From UBA4636 sp963650915 (GTDB lineage: Bacteria; Bacillota; Clostridia; Christensenellales; Borkfalkiaceae), in the NCBI GenBank assembly GCA_963650915.1, contig CAVJMJ010000009.1, positions 1-64,000 of the forward strand: 64,000 nucleotides of DNA. Direction: 5' to 3'. The translations under genes and the position numbers were made by a program. Positions 52,648-61,144 of the stretch are shown here, in pieces. The notes under the pieces are model-generated. The model made no database searches, was not told the DNA's origin, and was given only the letters and a program-made list of their open reading frames with translations. Within the stretch, counting starts at the first letter, position 1, and every line of letters starts with the position of its first letter.

Positions 52648-53400
52648 TTAATTTTTATATTCGTCATTGATTTCGGACGTAAAATGATTTTTTTCTTCGT
52701 TACCGCCTTGACAGGCTTTACAGTTACCGCTACACGAACCGCAAGACTGGTTTCTGTTTAAAAAAGCGTCCATAAAGGCGTCTTTATTGAAATCCATAAG
52801 TTTCATGTTCGGATCGAAACTCTTCAAAAAAGGCATTTCGCTACTGTAATTTTTTACGTCGAAAGCATATGAAAGGGCTGAAACTTCGCTCTTATAGGAA
52901 ACGGCAAGTTCCAACGTTTTCTTTCTCGCGTTTTCTATAACTTGCTTTTCCGTCGCAGTAAAATCCTTTTCCTTTGCTTTGACTAAATCCATCGCAAGAG
53001 AACATTTAGCGTCTATTTGTTTTCTGATTTCCGCCATCTCGGTAAAAACTTCGAGATTCTTCTTTGCTATTTCCGACAAAACGGCATTCAACTCGTCTTT
53101 CTTTAAAGCACGGGTTTCGTCGTCTTTGGCTTCGACGAATTCGACTTTTACGGTTTCGAGTTTTTCTTTAAGTGCTACCATTTCGGGCTTACCGTCGAAT
53201 TCCGCGCGCAAATCCATCGCGCGTTTTTTTAACTCTTTTATTTCTCTGTCGAGTTCGGCGTATTCTTCACCTAACATCTCTTTAAGTTTATTGACGAGAT
53301 CGGTTTTTGCCGTATCGAAAATATCGCAAACTTTCTCAAAATACTTATTGTTGAGTTCGTTTAAAAGTTGCTCGTAATCGTTAACGTTGTTTGGTTCCAT
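52648..53400 (-). CDS. Hypothetical coiled-coil protein with C-terminal Cys cluster
   Basis: 250 aa. Residues 1-165 are strongly charged and heptad-like, predicting a long coiled coil. The C-terminal part after LDPNMKLMDFNKDAFMDAFL-type sequence ends in CGSCSGNCKACQGG, four cysteines in CxxCxxxCxxC spacing that could bind a metal. No signal peptide. I do not recognise the family. It lies between rluB and an EamA exporter in the same direction. Confidence 0.75.
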   Translation of the reverse strand: MEPNNVNDYEQLLNELNNKYFEKVCDIFDTAKTDLVNKLKEMLGEEYAELDREIKELKKRAMDLRAEFDGKPEMVALKEKLETVKVEFVEAKDDETRALKKDELNAVLSEIAKKNLEVFTEMAEIRKQIDAKCSLAMDLVKAKEKDFTATEKQVIENARKKTLELAVSYKSEVSALSYAFDVKNYSSEMPFLKSFDPNMKLMDFNKDAFMDAFLNRNQSCGSCSGNCKACQGGNEEKNHFTSEINDEYKN

Positions 53401-53427
53401 TTTTCACCTTAAAAAAGAAAATAATTA

Positions 53428-53444
53428 CCTCGCCGAAAGCGAGG
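53428..53444 (-). terminator. Weak hairpin between rluB and the coiled-coil gene
   Basis: CCTCGC and GCGAGG form a 6-bp stem over five bases; the minus-strand T tract is interrupted, so read-through is probable. Confidence 0.4.
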
Positions 53445-53450
53445 CGAAAA

Positions 53451-54152
53451 TTATAGGTTTTGCAAATAATATACTTCTTCTTTAGAAAGTTTTCTTACGT
53501 CGCCTCGGTCAAGCCCGTGTAAAGTCAAATCCCCTATCTTTATGCGTTTTAAGAAATCTACGTTTATCCCTACGCTTTCGAACATGCGCCTTACCTGACG
53601 ATTTTTGCCCTCGGTTATCGTAACGTGAAGTTTAGTAAAATTTTGATTTTCTTCAATAACTTTAACGTTTGCTTTTTTTGTTTTCACGCCGTCGAGATAG
53701 ATGCCACCGCGAAGTTTAGACAAAGCGTTTTCATTCATTTTACCTTCGATTCTTACAAGGTAAGTTTTCGGTATTTCGTTCCTCGGATGGGTTAGACGAT
53801 TTGCAAGTTCGCCGTCGCTGGTTAAAATCAAAAGCCCCTCGGTGTCGTAATCGAGCCTGCCGACGGGATAAACCCTTCCGGCGTTTTGAGGCAAAAGGTC
53901 CATAACCGTTTTTCTGCCTTTATCGTCCTTAACCGTAGTAACGTATCCCTTGGGCTTGTTCATTATGTAATACTCCCACTTGGTTTTAAGTGAGATTTCC
54001 TTGCCGTCGACGGTTACGACGTCGTCAAGTTCGACCTCGTCGCCGAGTTTGCAAATTTTTCCGTTTACCTTAACTCTGCCTTCTTCGATAAGTTTATCGG
54101 ACGCACGCCTTGACGCCACGCCCGAGTCAGCCAAATATTTGTTAATTCTCAT
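53451..54152 (-). CDS. rluB: Ribosomal large subunit pseudouridine synthase RluB-like
   Basis: 233 aa from the ATG at 54152 (GGAG upstream). An S4 RNA-binding domain (MRINKYLADSGVASRRASDKLI) is followed by the RsuA-type catalytic domain with GRLDYDTEGLLILTSDG, in which the aspartate of GRLDYD is the nucleophile, and the KNRQVRRMFE motif. It forms pseudouridine in 23S (or 16S) rRNA. It overlaps the dacF-like gene, a pairing conserved across Firmicutes. Confidence 0.94.
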   Translation of the reverse strand: MRINKYLADSGVASRRASDKLIEEGRVKVNGKICKLGDEVELDDVVTVDGKEISLKTKWEYYIMNKPKGYVTTVKDDKGRKTVMDLLPQNAGRVYPVGRLDYDTEGLLILTSDGELANRLTHPRNEIPKTYLVRIEGKMNENALSKLRGGIYLDGVKTKKANVKVIEENQNFTKLHVTITEGKNRQVRRMFESVGINVDFLKRIKIGDLTLHGLDRGDVRKLSKEEVYYLQNL

Positions 54153-55276
54153 AAAAAACTCCAACGCGCTAAAACGCCGTCAAGCGCTTCGTCGTAAGTT
54201 AATCGGTTGTCGGTATATATACTATACAATTTTATGGAAAAAATCAAGTCTTTATCAATAAAAACTTGCAAATTTCCGAGCAGATTTCCCTCTTTAACGG
54301 GATAATTTAGGCATTTTACAGGTTCAAAAACTATTTTTGCACTTTTCGTTTCGGCATTACTAAGTGGCAAAGTAAGCGATTTATCGAGGAAAACGGCATA
54401 CTTTTTAGTAGCCGACGGGCAATCGAATAAAGCGATTTCACCTACTTTATCTCCGACGTTAAGCAAAGTCGTCAAGCTATAATCGTAAAAACTCGAGTCC
54501 AAAAGTTCCTGCGTTCTTTGGTACATCGAAGGACAGTTAAGAACGACCGACACAAGTCGCATCCCTTTCTTTTTTGCACTCGTAACGAGGCATCTGCCCG
54601 CTTTTTTGGTGTACCCCGTTTTGATTCCGTCCGCCCCGTCGTAGGTTGACAACATTTTGTTCTTGTTTACGAAAGTGTGCGAGTTTATGGTTATTTTTTT
54701 AGTCGATACTATCTTTTTAAAAGTTTCGTTTTTTAAAGCGTAGCATGAAATAAGGGCTAAATCGTAAGCCGTCGAGTAATGATTTTCGTCATGAAGCCCG
54801 TGCGGATTAACGAAAGAAGAATTACACGCCCCGCATTTTCGTGCAAGTTCATTCATCATTTTAGAAAAATTATCGATTGTTTTTCCGACGTGAATAGCAA
54901 GCGCGTGGGCGGCGTCGTTACCGGAACGCATCATAAGACCGTATAAAAGTTCTTCCACGGTGCAAACGTCGCCTTCTTTTAAGTAAATGCTCGAACCTTC
55001 TATCCCGACGCTTTCTTTTGTAATTACAACCTTATCGTTTAAATTCGAGTTTTCCAAAACGGTAATCGCCGTTACGATTTTTGTCGTACTCGCAATCGGC
55101 ATTTTTTGGTTTTCGTTAGACTTTTTAAGTACTCTTAAACTGTCTGCTTCCATTACCGTTTCCGCCGTGCAGTTTGCGTTTGAGGTAATAGCGTCCGTCT
55201 TAAAAAACGAAATTACGTTAATCGTAATAAGTGTAAAAATCACGCTTATAATAATCAATTTTTTAGATTTTTTCAT
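54149..55276 (-). CDS. D-alanyl-D-alanine carboxypeptidase (DacF-like, S11)
   Basis: 375 aa. An N-terminal signal/anchor segment is followed by the S11 domain: SxxK as ASTTKIVTAITVLE, SGN as MMRSGNDAAH, and KTG as GIKTGYTKKAG. A PBP5-like C-terminal beta domain follows. It trims the terminal D-Ala of peptidoglycan stems and limits crosslinking. The operon context with gerW, DUF2953 and scpAB points to the sporulation-linked DacF group. Confidence 0.92.
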   Translation of the reverse strand: MKKSKKLIIISVIFTLITINVISFFKTDAITSNANCTAETVMEADSLRVLKKSNENQKMPIASTTKIVTAITVLENSNLNDKVVITKESVGIEGSSIYLKEGDVCTVEELLYGLMMRSGNDAAHALAIHVGKTIDNFSKMMNELARKCGACNSSFVNPHGLHDENHYSTAYDLALISCYALKNETFKKIVSTKKITINSHTFVNKNKMLSTYDGADGIKTGYTKKAGRCLVTSAKKKGMRLVSVVLNCPSMYQRTQELLDSSFYDYSLTTLLNVGDKVGEIALFDCPSATKKYAVFLDKSLTLPLSNAETKSAKIVFEPVKCLNYPVKEGNLLGNLQVFIDKDLIFSIKLYSIYTDNRLTYDEALDGVLARWSFL

Positions 55277-55625
55277 TTTTATCTCCGACCAAATTCAGTA
55301 TAGCGTCGATTGTTTTATCCATATAAGTTTCGGGAAGCGAAACAAACTTTACACCTTTTTTGGATTCAACCAAAAAACCGAAAGGTTTCATGGATACGAC
55401 CCCTCCTTCGGCGTTTGATTTAGGATAACTTTTGTTAGGGCTTAAAACTTTAATCTTGCCGTATTCCCCCACGCCTTCTATAAAGCCTAACGTCAATTTT
55501 GAAACGGGAATAATCACCGTACCGAAGGAAGTAATTATAGGATCTCCTATTACGACGTTGGGCGTAATGTATTTTGCCATGTTGTCGAGCAAGTCTTTTT
55601 TAGTCGTATAATTATTATTTTTCAT
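55263..55625 (-). CDS. GerW/YtfJ family sporulation protein
   Basis: 120 aa, the family size. DNMAKYITPNVVIGDPI, GTVIIPVSK and the glycine-rich GGVVSMKPFGFLV are characteristic of GerW (YtfJ), a spore coat/germination-associated protein also found in some non-spore-formers. The start overlaps the DUF2953 end by 11 bases and its own end overlaps dacF. Confidence 0.9.
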   Translation of the reverse strand: MKNNNYTTKKDLLDNMAKYITPNVVIGDPIITSFGTVIIPVSKLTLGFIEGVGEYGKIKVLSPNKSYPKSNAEGGVVSMKPFGFLVESKKGVKFVSLPETYMDKTIDAILNLVGDKNEKI

Positions 55626-56127
55626 TTCTCACCGCCGTTTTAATAAATAACACGATACCCGAAAATAAAGTAGTCATAAATTTTAGCCTATAATAAATTT
55701 TAAGGTAATCGTCTTTTCCTAAGTATATAATAGATTTTATTTTTAAAAAATCTTTTTCCGTCGTTATAAAAGGACATAGCAAATTGCTTGCGACGGTAAT
55801 TACGCCTGCAAGATTGCAATATTCGGGAGTAAACGGAAAGCTTGTTACAAGACAAGAAGACAATACTTCAAAATGTTTTTTATCTCCCGATTTTAACTTA
55901 AACTTTCCCATGTCCGACTTATTAAATAGCCTCGCACGTTTATTAGAATAATGTATTATAATGTCCCCTCCGTATTTCTCTATAAAACCTCCTACGATTT
56001 TAATTATTTTAAAAAGGTAAACCGAAAAACTCAATCTTTTACTTTCACCGTCAAAGTATACATAAACGCTTAACCGTAAGGGAAAAAACAGTATAAGGAT
56101 TATTACGGCAAACAAAAAAACAGGCAT
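55615..56127 (-). CDS. DUF2953 membrane protein
   Basis: 170 aa. An N-terminal hydrophobic segment and a second near the C-terminus enclose a region with SVYVYFDGESKRLSFSVYLF and a C-terminal YYRLKF, as in DUF2953 proteins that accompany gerW and scpAB in Clostridia. The function is unknown. The AUG lies in a short, AT-rich leader. Confidence 0.8.
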   Translation of the reverse strand: MPVFLFAVIILILFFPLRLSVYVYFDGESKRLSFSVYLFKIIKIVGGFIEKYGGDIIIHYSNKRARLFNKSDMGKFKLKSGDKKHFEVLSSCLVTSFPFTPEYCNLAGVITVASNLLCPFITTEKDFLKIKSIIYLGKDDYLKIYYRLKFMTTLFSGIVLFIKTAVRNEK

Positions 56128-56237
56128 AATTACTTACACCTATTTTTTGCAATGAAAATCTATTTATGCGCACCGATGAGTTTATGCGATTAATCTTTTC
56201 CATACGAAAGGAAATCGACGAAACAAGCGGTGCTTGT

Positions 56238-56281
56238 TTATTTGCTATGCTCGTTTATTTGCTATGCTCGTTTATTTGTAT
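56238..56281. repeat. 17-bp tandem repeat, about 2.5 copies, overlapping the malic enzyme stop
   Basis: Units of ATGCTCGTTTATTTGCT; the last runs into the TTATTTGTATAG end of the malic enzyme gene (minus strand TAC-AAA-TAA), so each unit contains a copy of the stop codon. Confidence 0.82.
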
Positions 56282-57447
56282 AGTTTGGAAACGCCCGTTT
56301 TAATTGCGGCTTCCTTAACCTTTTTAGCAACCGAATCGTGCGCTTTTTGATCGAAGGCGTACGGTAAAATATACTCTCTCGACAACTGCTCGTCCGAAAC
56401 GCATTCGGCAATTCCGATAGACGCCGCCATCATCATTTCAGTATTTACGGTAGTCGCTCTTGCATCCAATGCACCCCTGAAAAGTCCGGGGAAAACAAGA
56501 ACGTTGTTTATCTGGTTTGCGTATTGAGAGGAACCCGTACCGACGATATACGCACCGGCATCCAAAGCGTCTTCGGGCAAAATTTCGGGAACGGGATTGG
56601 CGCAGGTAAACAAAATTGCATTGTCCGCCATAGAACGAACCATATCTTTGGTAACGCAATTTGCGACGGAAACGCCTATCAAAACGTCTGCTCCTTGCAT
56701 TGCAACGTCAAGTTTACCTACGAGTTTTCTCGGGTTGGTTATTTTAGCAAGTTCTCTTTGTGCGGAGTTGAATTTATCGGAATCTTCTATAATACCGCGA
56801 CTGCTTAACGCTACTATGTCTTTTACGCCGAAATTCATTAAAAACTTGGCTATAGCGGTACCTGCGGCACCTGCGCCGTTAACGACAACTTTAAGATCTT
56901 CCATCTTTTTACCGACAAGTTTTAAGGCGTTTATAAGTGCCGCCGCCGTTACGATTGCGGTGCCGTGTTGGTCGTCGTGAAAAACGGGAATATCGAGTTC
57001 TTCTTTTAATCTCGTTTCGATTTCAAAGCAACGAGGAGCCGATATGTCTTCCAAATTTATTCCGCCGAATGAACCCGACAAAAGTTTAATGGTTTTAATG
57101 ATTTCTTCGGTGTCCTTCGACTTAATGCATAAAGGATAGGCGTCGACACCGCCGAAAGTTTTAAACAATGCGCACTTACCTTCCATAACGGGCATACCGG
57201 CTTCCGGACCGATGTCGCCTAAACCCAAAACGGCAGTACCGTCGGTTATTACGGGAACGGTATTCCAACGTCTCGTAAGTTCAAAACTTTTTTCGACGTC
57301 TTCGTGTATAGCCATACAAGGTTCGGCAACGCCCGGGGTATAGGCAAGCGATAATTTCTCTCTCGTATCTACTTCCACTCTCGGAAGGATTTCTATTTTG
57401 CCCTTCCATTCTGCGTGTTTTTTTAATGATTCTTCTCTTATATTCAT
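56272..57447 (-). CDS. NAD(P)-dependent malic enzyme
   Basis: 391 aa, the short bacterial form. AYTPGVAEPC, DGTAVLGLGDIGP, the catalytic FHDDQHGTAIV and the Rossmann VNGAGAAGTAIA are present. It oxidatively decarboxylates malate to pyruvate. The gene interrupts the usual order between scpB and DUF2953. Cofactor choice is not decided. Confidence 0.95.
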   Translation of the reverse strand: MNIREESLKKHAEWKGKIEILPRVEVDTREKLSLAYTPGVAEPCMAIHEDVEKSFELTRRWNTVPVITDGTAVLGLGDIGPEAGMPVMEGKCALFKTFGGVDAYPLCIKSKDTEEIIKTIKLLSGSFGGINLEDISAPRCFEIETRLKEELDIPVFHDDQHGTAIVTAAALINALKLVGKKMEDLKVVVNGAGAAGTAIAKFLMNFGVKDIVALSSRGIIEDSDKFNSAQRELAKITNPRKLVGKLDVAMQGADVLIGVSVANCVTKDMVRSMADNAILFTCANPVPEILPEDALDAGAYIVGTGSSQYANQINNVLVFPGLFRGALDARATTVNTEMMMAASIGIAECVSDEQLSREYILPYAFDQKAHDSVAKKVKEAAIKTGVSKLYK

Positions 57448-57472
57448 AAATATGTCTCCGTTAAACTATTCG

Positions 57473-57534
57473 TTTATTCGTTATCTTGATTTATTCGTTA
57501 TCTTGATTTATTCGTTATCTTGATTTATTCGTCG
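57473..57534. repeat. 17-bp tandem repeat, 3.6 copies, overlapping the scpB stop
   Basis: Exact units TTTATTCGTTATCTTGA at 57473-57489, 57490-57506 and 57507-57523, and a partial fourth that contains the TAA of scpB at 57525-57527. Confidence 0.92.
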
Positions 57535-58283
57535 TCATCGTCCTCTTCGTCCTCGGCGGACAAAACGGTGTAATTTTCCCCTTCCAAGAAATCGGGAACG
57601 TCTTCTTCGATATCGGGGAATTCAAATTCTTCGAGTTTTTCATCGTTGACTTCCCCTCTCGTTTTAATAGATGAAACATCTATCTCTTGCGGGTTATCCG
57701 ATTTACCTTCGACGTATTCGGGCTTCTTATACAAATAAGTATCTCCCGTTCCCGTCGACATTCTGATGCGTGCCATCAATTCGTCGTAGTCCGGCAATTC
57801 GTCCAAAGAGGATATTTGAAAGCGTTTTAAAAATTCGTCGGTCGTGCCGAAAAGCACGGGGCGCCCGACCGCGTCTTTTCGCCCTACGACCTCTATAACC
57901 TTCATTTCGAGCAGTTTTTGAATTGCGTACTCGCTGTTACCTCTTATCTCCTCGAGGTCAAGCCTCGTAACAGGTTGTTTATAGGCAATGATAGCCGCCG
58001 TTTCGAGCATGCTTTTAGAAAGTTCCCTTTCCCTTATCGGGTTCAAAACGAGGGAAACCTGTTCGGCGTTTTTAGGGTTTGAGGAAAACTGCAATTTGTT
58101 GTTGAAAATCAACAAATTTATACCGCAAGAATCGGAATATTTTTCTTGCAGTTCCTTTGCCGCCTTTAAAATTTCTCTGTCCGTATAATCTATTCTTTCG
58201 GAAATATCGCTTATTGCGACGGCTTTTCCGCTTACGAATAAAATAGACTCAATTATACTCGTCAATTTCTCCAATTTCTTCAC
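57525..58283 (-). CDS. scpB: Segregation and condensation protein B
   Basis: 252 aa from a GTG at 58283; a TTG at 58274 is better spaced from AGGAG and gives the usual family start MEKLTSIIESILFVSG. Two winged helices are visible: SKSMLETAAIIAYKQPVTRLDLEEIRG and GRPVLFGTTDEFLKRF. The C-terminal tail is very acidic (SAEDEEDDDDE). With ScpA and SMC it condenses and segregates chromosomes. It overlaps scpA by 35 bases. Confidence 0.94.
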   Translation of the reverse strand: MKKLEKLTSIIESILFVSGKAVAISDISERIDYTDREILKAAKELQEKYSDSCGINLLIFNNKLQFSSNPKNAEQVSLVLNPIRERELSKSMLETAAIIAYKQPVTRLDLEEIRGNSEYAIQKLLEMKVIEVVGRKDAVGRPVLFGTTDEFLKRFQISSLDELPDYDELMARIRMSTGTGDTYLYKKPEYVEGKSDNPQEIDVSSIKTRGEVNDEKLEEFEFPDIEEDVPDFLEGENYTVLSAEDEEDDDDE

Positions 58284-59046
58284 TCCTGTCAGGGTTTAAA
58301 AATATAGTAATATCGTCGTAAATGGCTTTTTGTTCTACCAAAATGTATTGATGCTTCAAAAGTTCGAGCATTGCCTGAAATGTAGTAATTAACTCGTTTT
58401 TGGTGTAATACCTCGTAAACAACTCAAAAAAACTACAACTCTCTCTCTCCGAAAGAGTTTCTTTTATAAATTCGATTTTATCCCTAACGGTAAAAACTTC
58501 CTTAGGAATACTTTTATCGGTGGTTCTGTTTACCTCTCTTATGTCGACCTGTTCCATAAGCTTCGTAAACGCTTTTATAAGCCCTTGAAGGGTAAAATCT
58601 TTATAGACGATTCTTACGTCGAAAGCGGAATCGTCGGGTTCCTTATAAAATCTGTCGACCGTTTCTATTTCTTTAAGTTGTTCGGCTTTTTCCTTGAAAA
58701 TCTTATATTCTTCGATCTTTCTTATCAAGGCTTCCTTGGGGTCTTCTTCGGTTTCCTCGGGTTCGAGCGACGGCAATACCGAACGGGCTTTGATATCCAA
58801 AATGGTTGCCGCCATCGCTAAATATTCGCTTGCTTTTTCGATATCGAGCCTATCGACCGATTGAATGTATTCCAAAAACTGCTCGGTAACTTCGGACACG
58901 AAAATGTCTTTAATTTCGATTTGCGCTTGTTTTATAAGGTATAGCAAAAGGTCGAGCGGTCCGTCAAAGTTTTCAAGCTTGGTATTATAATCGACAACCG
59001 ACTCGAATTTATCTATATTAACTTTTTTCTTATCGCTTGTAGCCAC
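58249..59046 (-). CDS. scpA: Segregation and condensation protein A
   Basis: About 265 aa. The GTG at 59046 with GAGGGA upstream is the preferred start; a TTG at 59058 is in frame. The kleisin N-terminus is LENFDGPLDLLLYLIKQAQIEIKDI, with a coiled mid-part and a C-terminal winged helix. It bridges the two SMC heads together with ScpB. It starts 16 bases after the M50 protease gene. Confidence 0.95.
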   Translation of the reverse strand: MATSDKKKVNIDKFESVVDYNTKLENFDGPLDLLLYLIKQAQIEIKDIFVSEVTEQFLEYIQSVDRLDIEKASEYLAMAATILDIKARSVLPSLEPEETEEDPKEALIRKIEEYKIFKEKAEQLKEIETVDRFYKEPDDSAFDVRIVYKDFTLQGLIKAFTKLMEQVDIREVNRTTDKSIPKEVFTVRDKIEFIKETLSERESCSFFELFTRYYTKNELITTFQAMLELLKHQYILVEQKAIYDDITIFLNPDRSEEIGEIDEYN

Positions 59047-59061
59047 TTTTTCCCTCAATAA

Positions 59062-59766
59062 TTAAATGAATAAACTAAAAATCCAATTCCAAAACGCCAT
59101 TATCGGGAATTGCACCCATGCCGTCAAAACGTTCATTAAAAAGCCGAACAAATCAACGTACGCCAATTGAGGAATATATTCCGTCAACCAGTTTATCACA
59201 AGCAGTACGAGTAGGCAAATATAGCCGTACTGACGCAAAAAGCGCACGAATTTGTTATTCGGTTTTTTGTAAAAAATAACCTCAACCACCCTGAAACCGT
59301 CAAGCGGGAACACGGGTATAAGGTTGAATACGAGAAGATTTATATTTATTACGAATATGTAATAAAGCGTCAGACGCAAAAGTACGACGGCAAGGTTTAA
59401 GAAATTACTGTCAAGCCCCGCCGGCACAAATTTAAACACAAGTAGATATACGGGATAGAACAAGAACGCTAAAATAAGGTTCATTGTTACGCCCGCTATC
59501 GATACGAAAAAATAGTCACGCCTTAAATGCTTAAAGTTATACGGATTAATCGGCACGGGTTTTGCCCAACCGAACCTTGCGACCAAAAGCATAACAAGCC
59601 CGACGACGTCGAAATGCGCAAACGGATTAAGCGTTAATCTTCCTTGAATTTTAGGGGTATCGTCACCCGATTTATACGCCACGAAAGCGTGGGCAAACTC
59701 GTGTGCGGGCATGGCAACTAAAATTGCGAGAAACAATGCCACGTAAGATATAATTCTTTCTGTCAT
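59062..59766 (-). CDS. Site-2 protease family (M50) membrane metalloprotease
   Basis: 234 aa with about five membrane segments. The zinc motif is PAHEFAHAFVAY (HExxH), and the second site is NLIPVFPLDGFRV (the NPxPxLDG motif with LIPVFPLDG). It is a compact relative of SpoIVFB/YdiL-type regulators. The substrate is unknown. As the first gene before scpA it sits in the classical ypuF-scpA context. Confidence 0.92.
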   Translation of the reverse strand: MTERIISYVALFLAILVAMPAHEFAHAFVAYKSGDDTPKIQGRLTLNPFAHFDVVGLVMLLVARFGWAKPVPINPYNFKHLRRDYFFVSIAGVTMNLILAFLFYPVYLLVFKFVPAGLDSNFLNLAVVLLRLTLYYIFVININLLVFNLIPVFPLDGFRVVEVIFYKKPNNKFVRFLRQYGYICLLVLLVINWLTEYIPQLAYVDLFGFLMNVLTAWVQFPIMAFWNWIFSLFI

Positions 59767-59791
59767 AACATTATTATTTTATCTTAAAAGG

Positions 59792-59823
59792 AAAAAAAAA
59801 GCAAGAAAAATCACTTTTCTTGC
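59792..59823 (-). terminator. Terminator of the EamA gene at 59861
   Basis: On the minus strand GCAAGAAAAG and TTTTTCTTGC pair over three bases, followed by nine T. Confidence 0.85.
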
Positions 59824-59860
59824 AATACAATTTGTTACGATATCGTAAAGATTTGGCAAA

Positions 59861-60799
59861 TTATGTCGGGTTATTTAAATCGGTTCCCTTATTTTTGCGT
59901 TTGAAAGAATTTATCTGGCACAAAACTATTGCGGTAAACATAAGCAAACAACCCAAAAATTGCATAGGCGTTTCGTTGATTTTATTTCCCTTTATCAAAC
60001 ACGCCAATACGTCGAACAACAGCGCAAAGGCAGATTCAAATGACAACAAAAGGGAAACGACTGCGGGATTCGTCCCCTTTTGCGCTATTATTTGCAGGGT
60101 GTAACCTATCGCACTCGAACAAACGCCGAGGTACAAAAGTGGCAAAACGGCATCTTTAAACCCCGAAAAATTTACGGTTTCTGAACATAGAGAAATAATA
60201 CCCGAGACTATTCCCGTTACCAAAAATTGCGCACAAGATAATTTTACTCCGTCGACAAAGCCAACGAAATAATCTACGAACATAATTTGCAAGGCAAAAA
60301 ACAAAGCCGAAAAAATTAAATACAGATATGCCAATCTAAAATTCATCGTTTGAATTTCGCATATAAAAGCAAGACCGACGACGGCAAAAACTACGGATAT
60401 CCAAACGTTTAAGCCGACCTTCTTTTTTAAAAACACTCCTAAAATCGGCACCAAAACCATATAAAGAGTGGTTATAAACGCCGCCTCGCCCGAAGCCGCA
60501 CCTTCGTTTATACCGAGTTGCTGAAAATTAACCGCCGCACAAAGAGACAGTCCGCAACAAACCCCGCCGATTAACAAATACTTTTTGTTAACAGGTTTAA
60601 TTTCCGCTTTTTGCGCTTTTTTAACGCAAGTAAAACAGATATCGACTACGAAAAGGGCGATAACGGCAATAATGCTTCTTGCAAAATTTATAAAAAAAGG
60701 CGGAAAAAGGTTGCTTAAATTACCTTGCGCCAAAAATGCGGCACCCCATATAGCCGCAGTTAGCACAGGTAAAATAAATTGACGGGCGCTTTTACTCAT
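59861..60799 (-). CDS. EamA/DMT family transporter
   Basis: 312 aa with ten membrane segments in two EamA repeats; the start motif FILPVLTAAIWGAAFLAQGN and AASGEAAFITTLYMVLVPILG in the first repeat are typical. The ATG follows AGGAGGGG. It is monocistronic with its own promoter and terminator. Substrate unknown; it is a separate paralogue from the transporter at 51729. Confidence 0.9.
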   Translation of the reverse strand: MSKSARQFILPVLTAAIWGAAFLAQGNLSNLFPPFFINFARSIIAVIALFVVDICFTCVKKAQKAEIKPVNKKYLLIGGVCCGLSLCAAVNFQQLGINEGAASGEAAFITTLYMVLVPILGVFLKKKVGLNVWISVVFAVVGLAFICEIQTMNFRLAYLYLIFSALFFALQIMFVDYFVGFVDGVKLSCAQFLVTGIVSGIISLCSETVNFSGFKDAVLPLLYLGVCSSAIGYTLQIIAQKGTNPAVVSLLLSFESAFALLFDVLACLIKGNKINETPMQFLGCLLMFTAIVLCQINSFKRKNKGTDLNNPT

Positions 60800-60932
60800 A
60801 TTAAGCCCCTCCTTTAAAGAAAAATTACACCGATTAAAGTTAGTCGGATAAAGTTACCTAAAATAAAAAATAAGCCCCGACGTAAACAGCCAAGACGAGC
60901 AACCGACGAATACATCGTCGATATCTTTTATT

Positions 60933-60961
60933 ATTTTATTATATCGTCGCCCTATTGTCAA
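60933..60961 (-). promoter_or_regulatory. Promoter of the EamA gene with a long leader
   Basis: Minus strand TTGACA (60956-60961), 17 bases, TAAAAT (60933-60938). About 125 bases of leader separate it from the start codon. The leader contains GACGA/TCGTC hairpin arms and two CGTCGG words but matches no riboswitch I know. Confidence 0.55.
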
Positions 60962-61084
60962 GTATAAAACAGTCTCATATTCCATAAACGAGTTCCGTAT
61001 CGCGTAAAATGTTTAATCTTTACCTTAATATTACTCAAAATAACCGAGTTTGCACAAAAAAAGCCGAATTTTCAAACGATAGAT
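60962..61084. other. Spacer upstream of glyA
   Basis: AT-rich divergent spacer. No gene and no recognisable riboswitch. Confidence 0.4.
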
Positions 61085-61113
61085 TTGATTTTTAAAGTTA
61101 ATTATGCTAATAT
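61085..61113 (+). promoter_or_regulatory. glyA promoter
   Basis: TTGATT at 61085-61090, a 17-base spacer and TAATAT at 61108-61113. Confidence 0.65.
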
Positions 61114-61144
61114 TTTTACGTTAAGAAAGTTAAAAGAGGTAACT

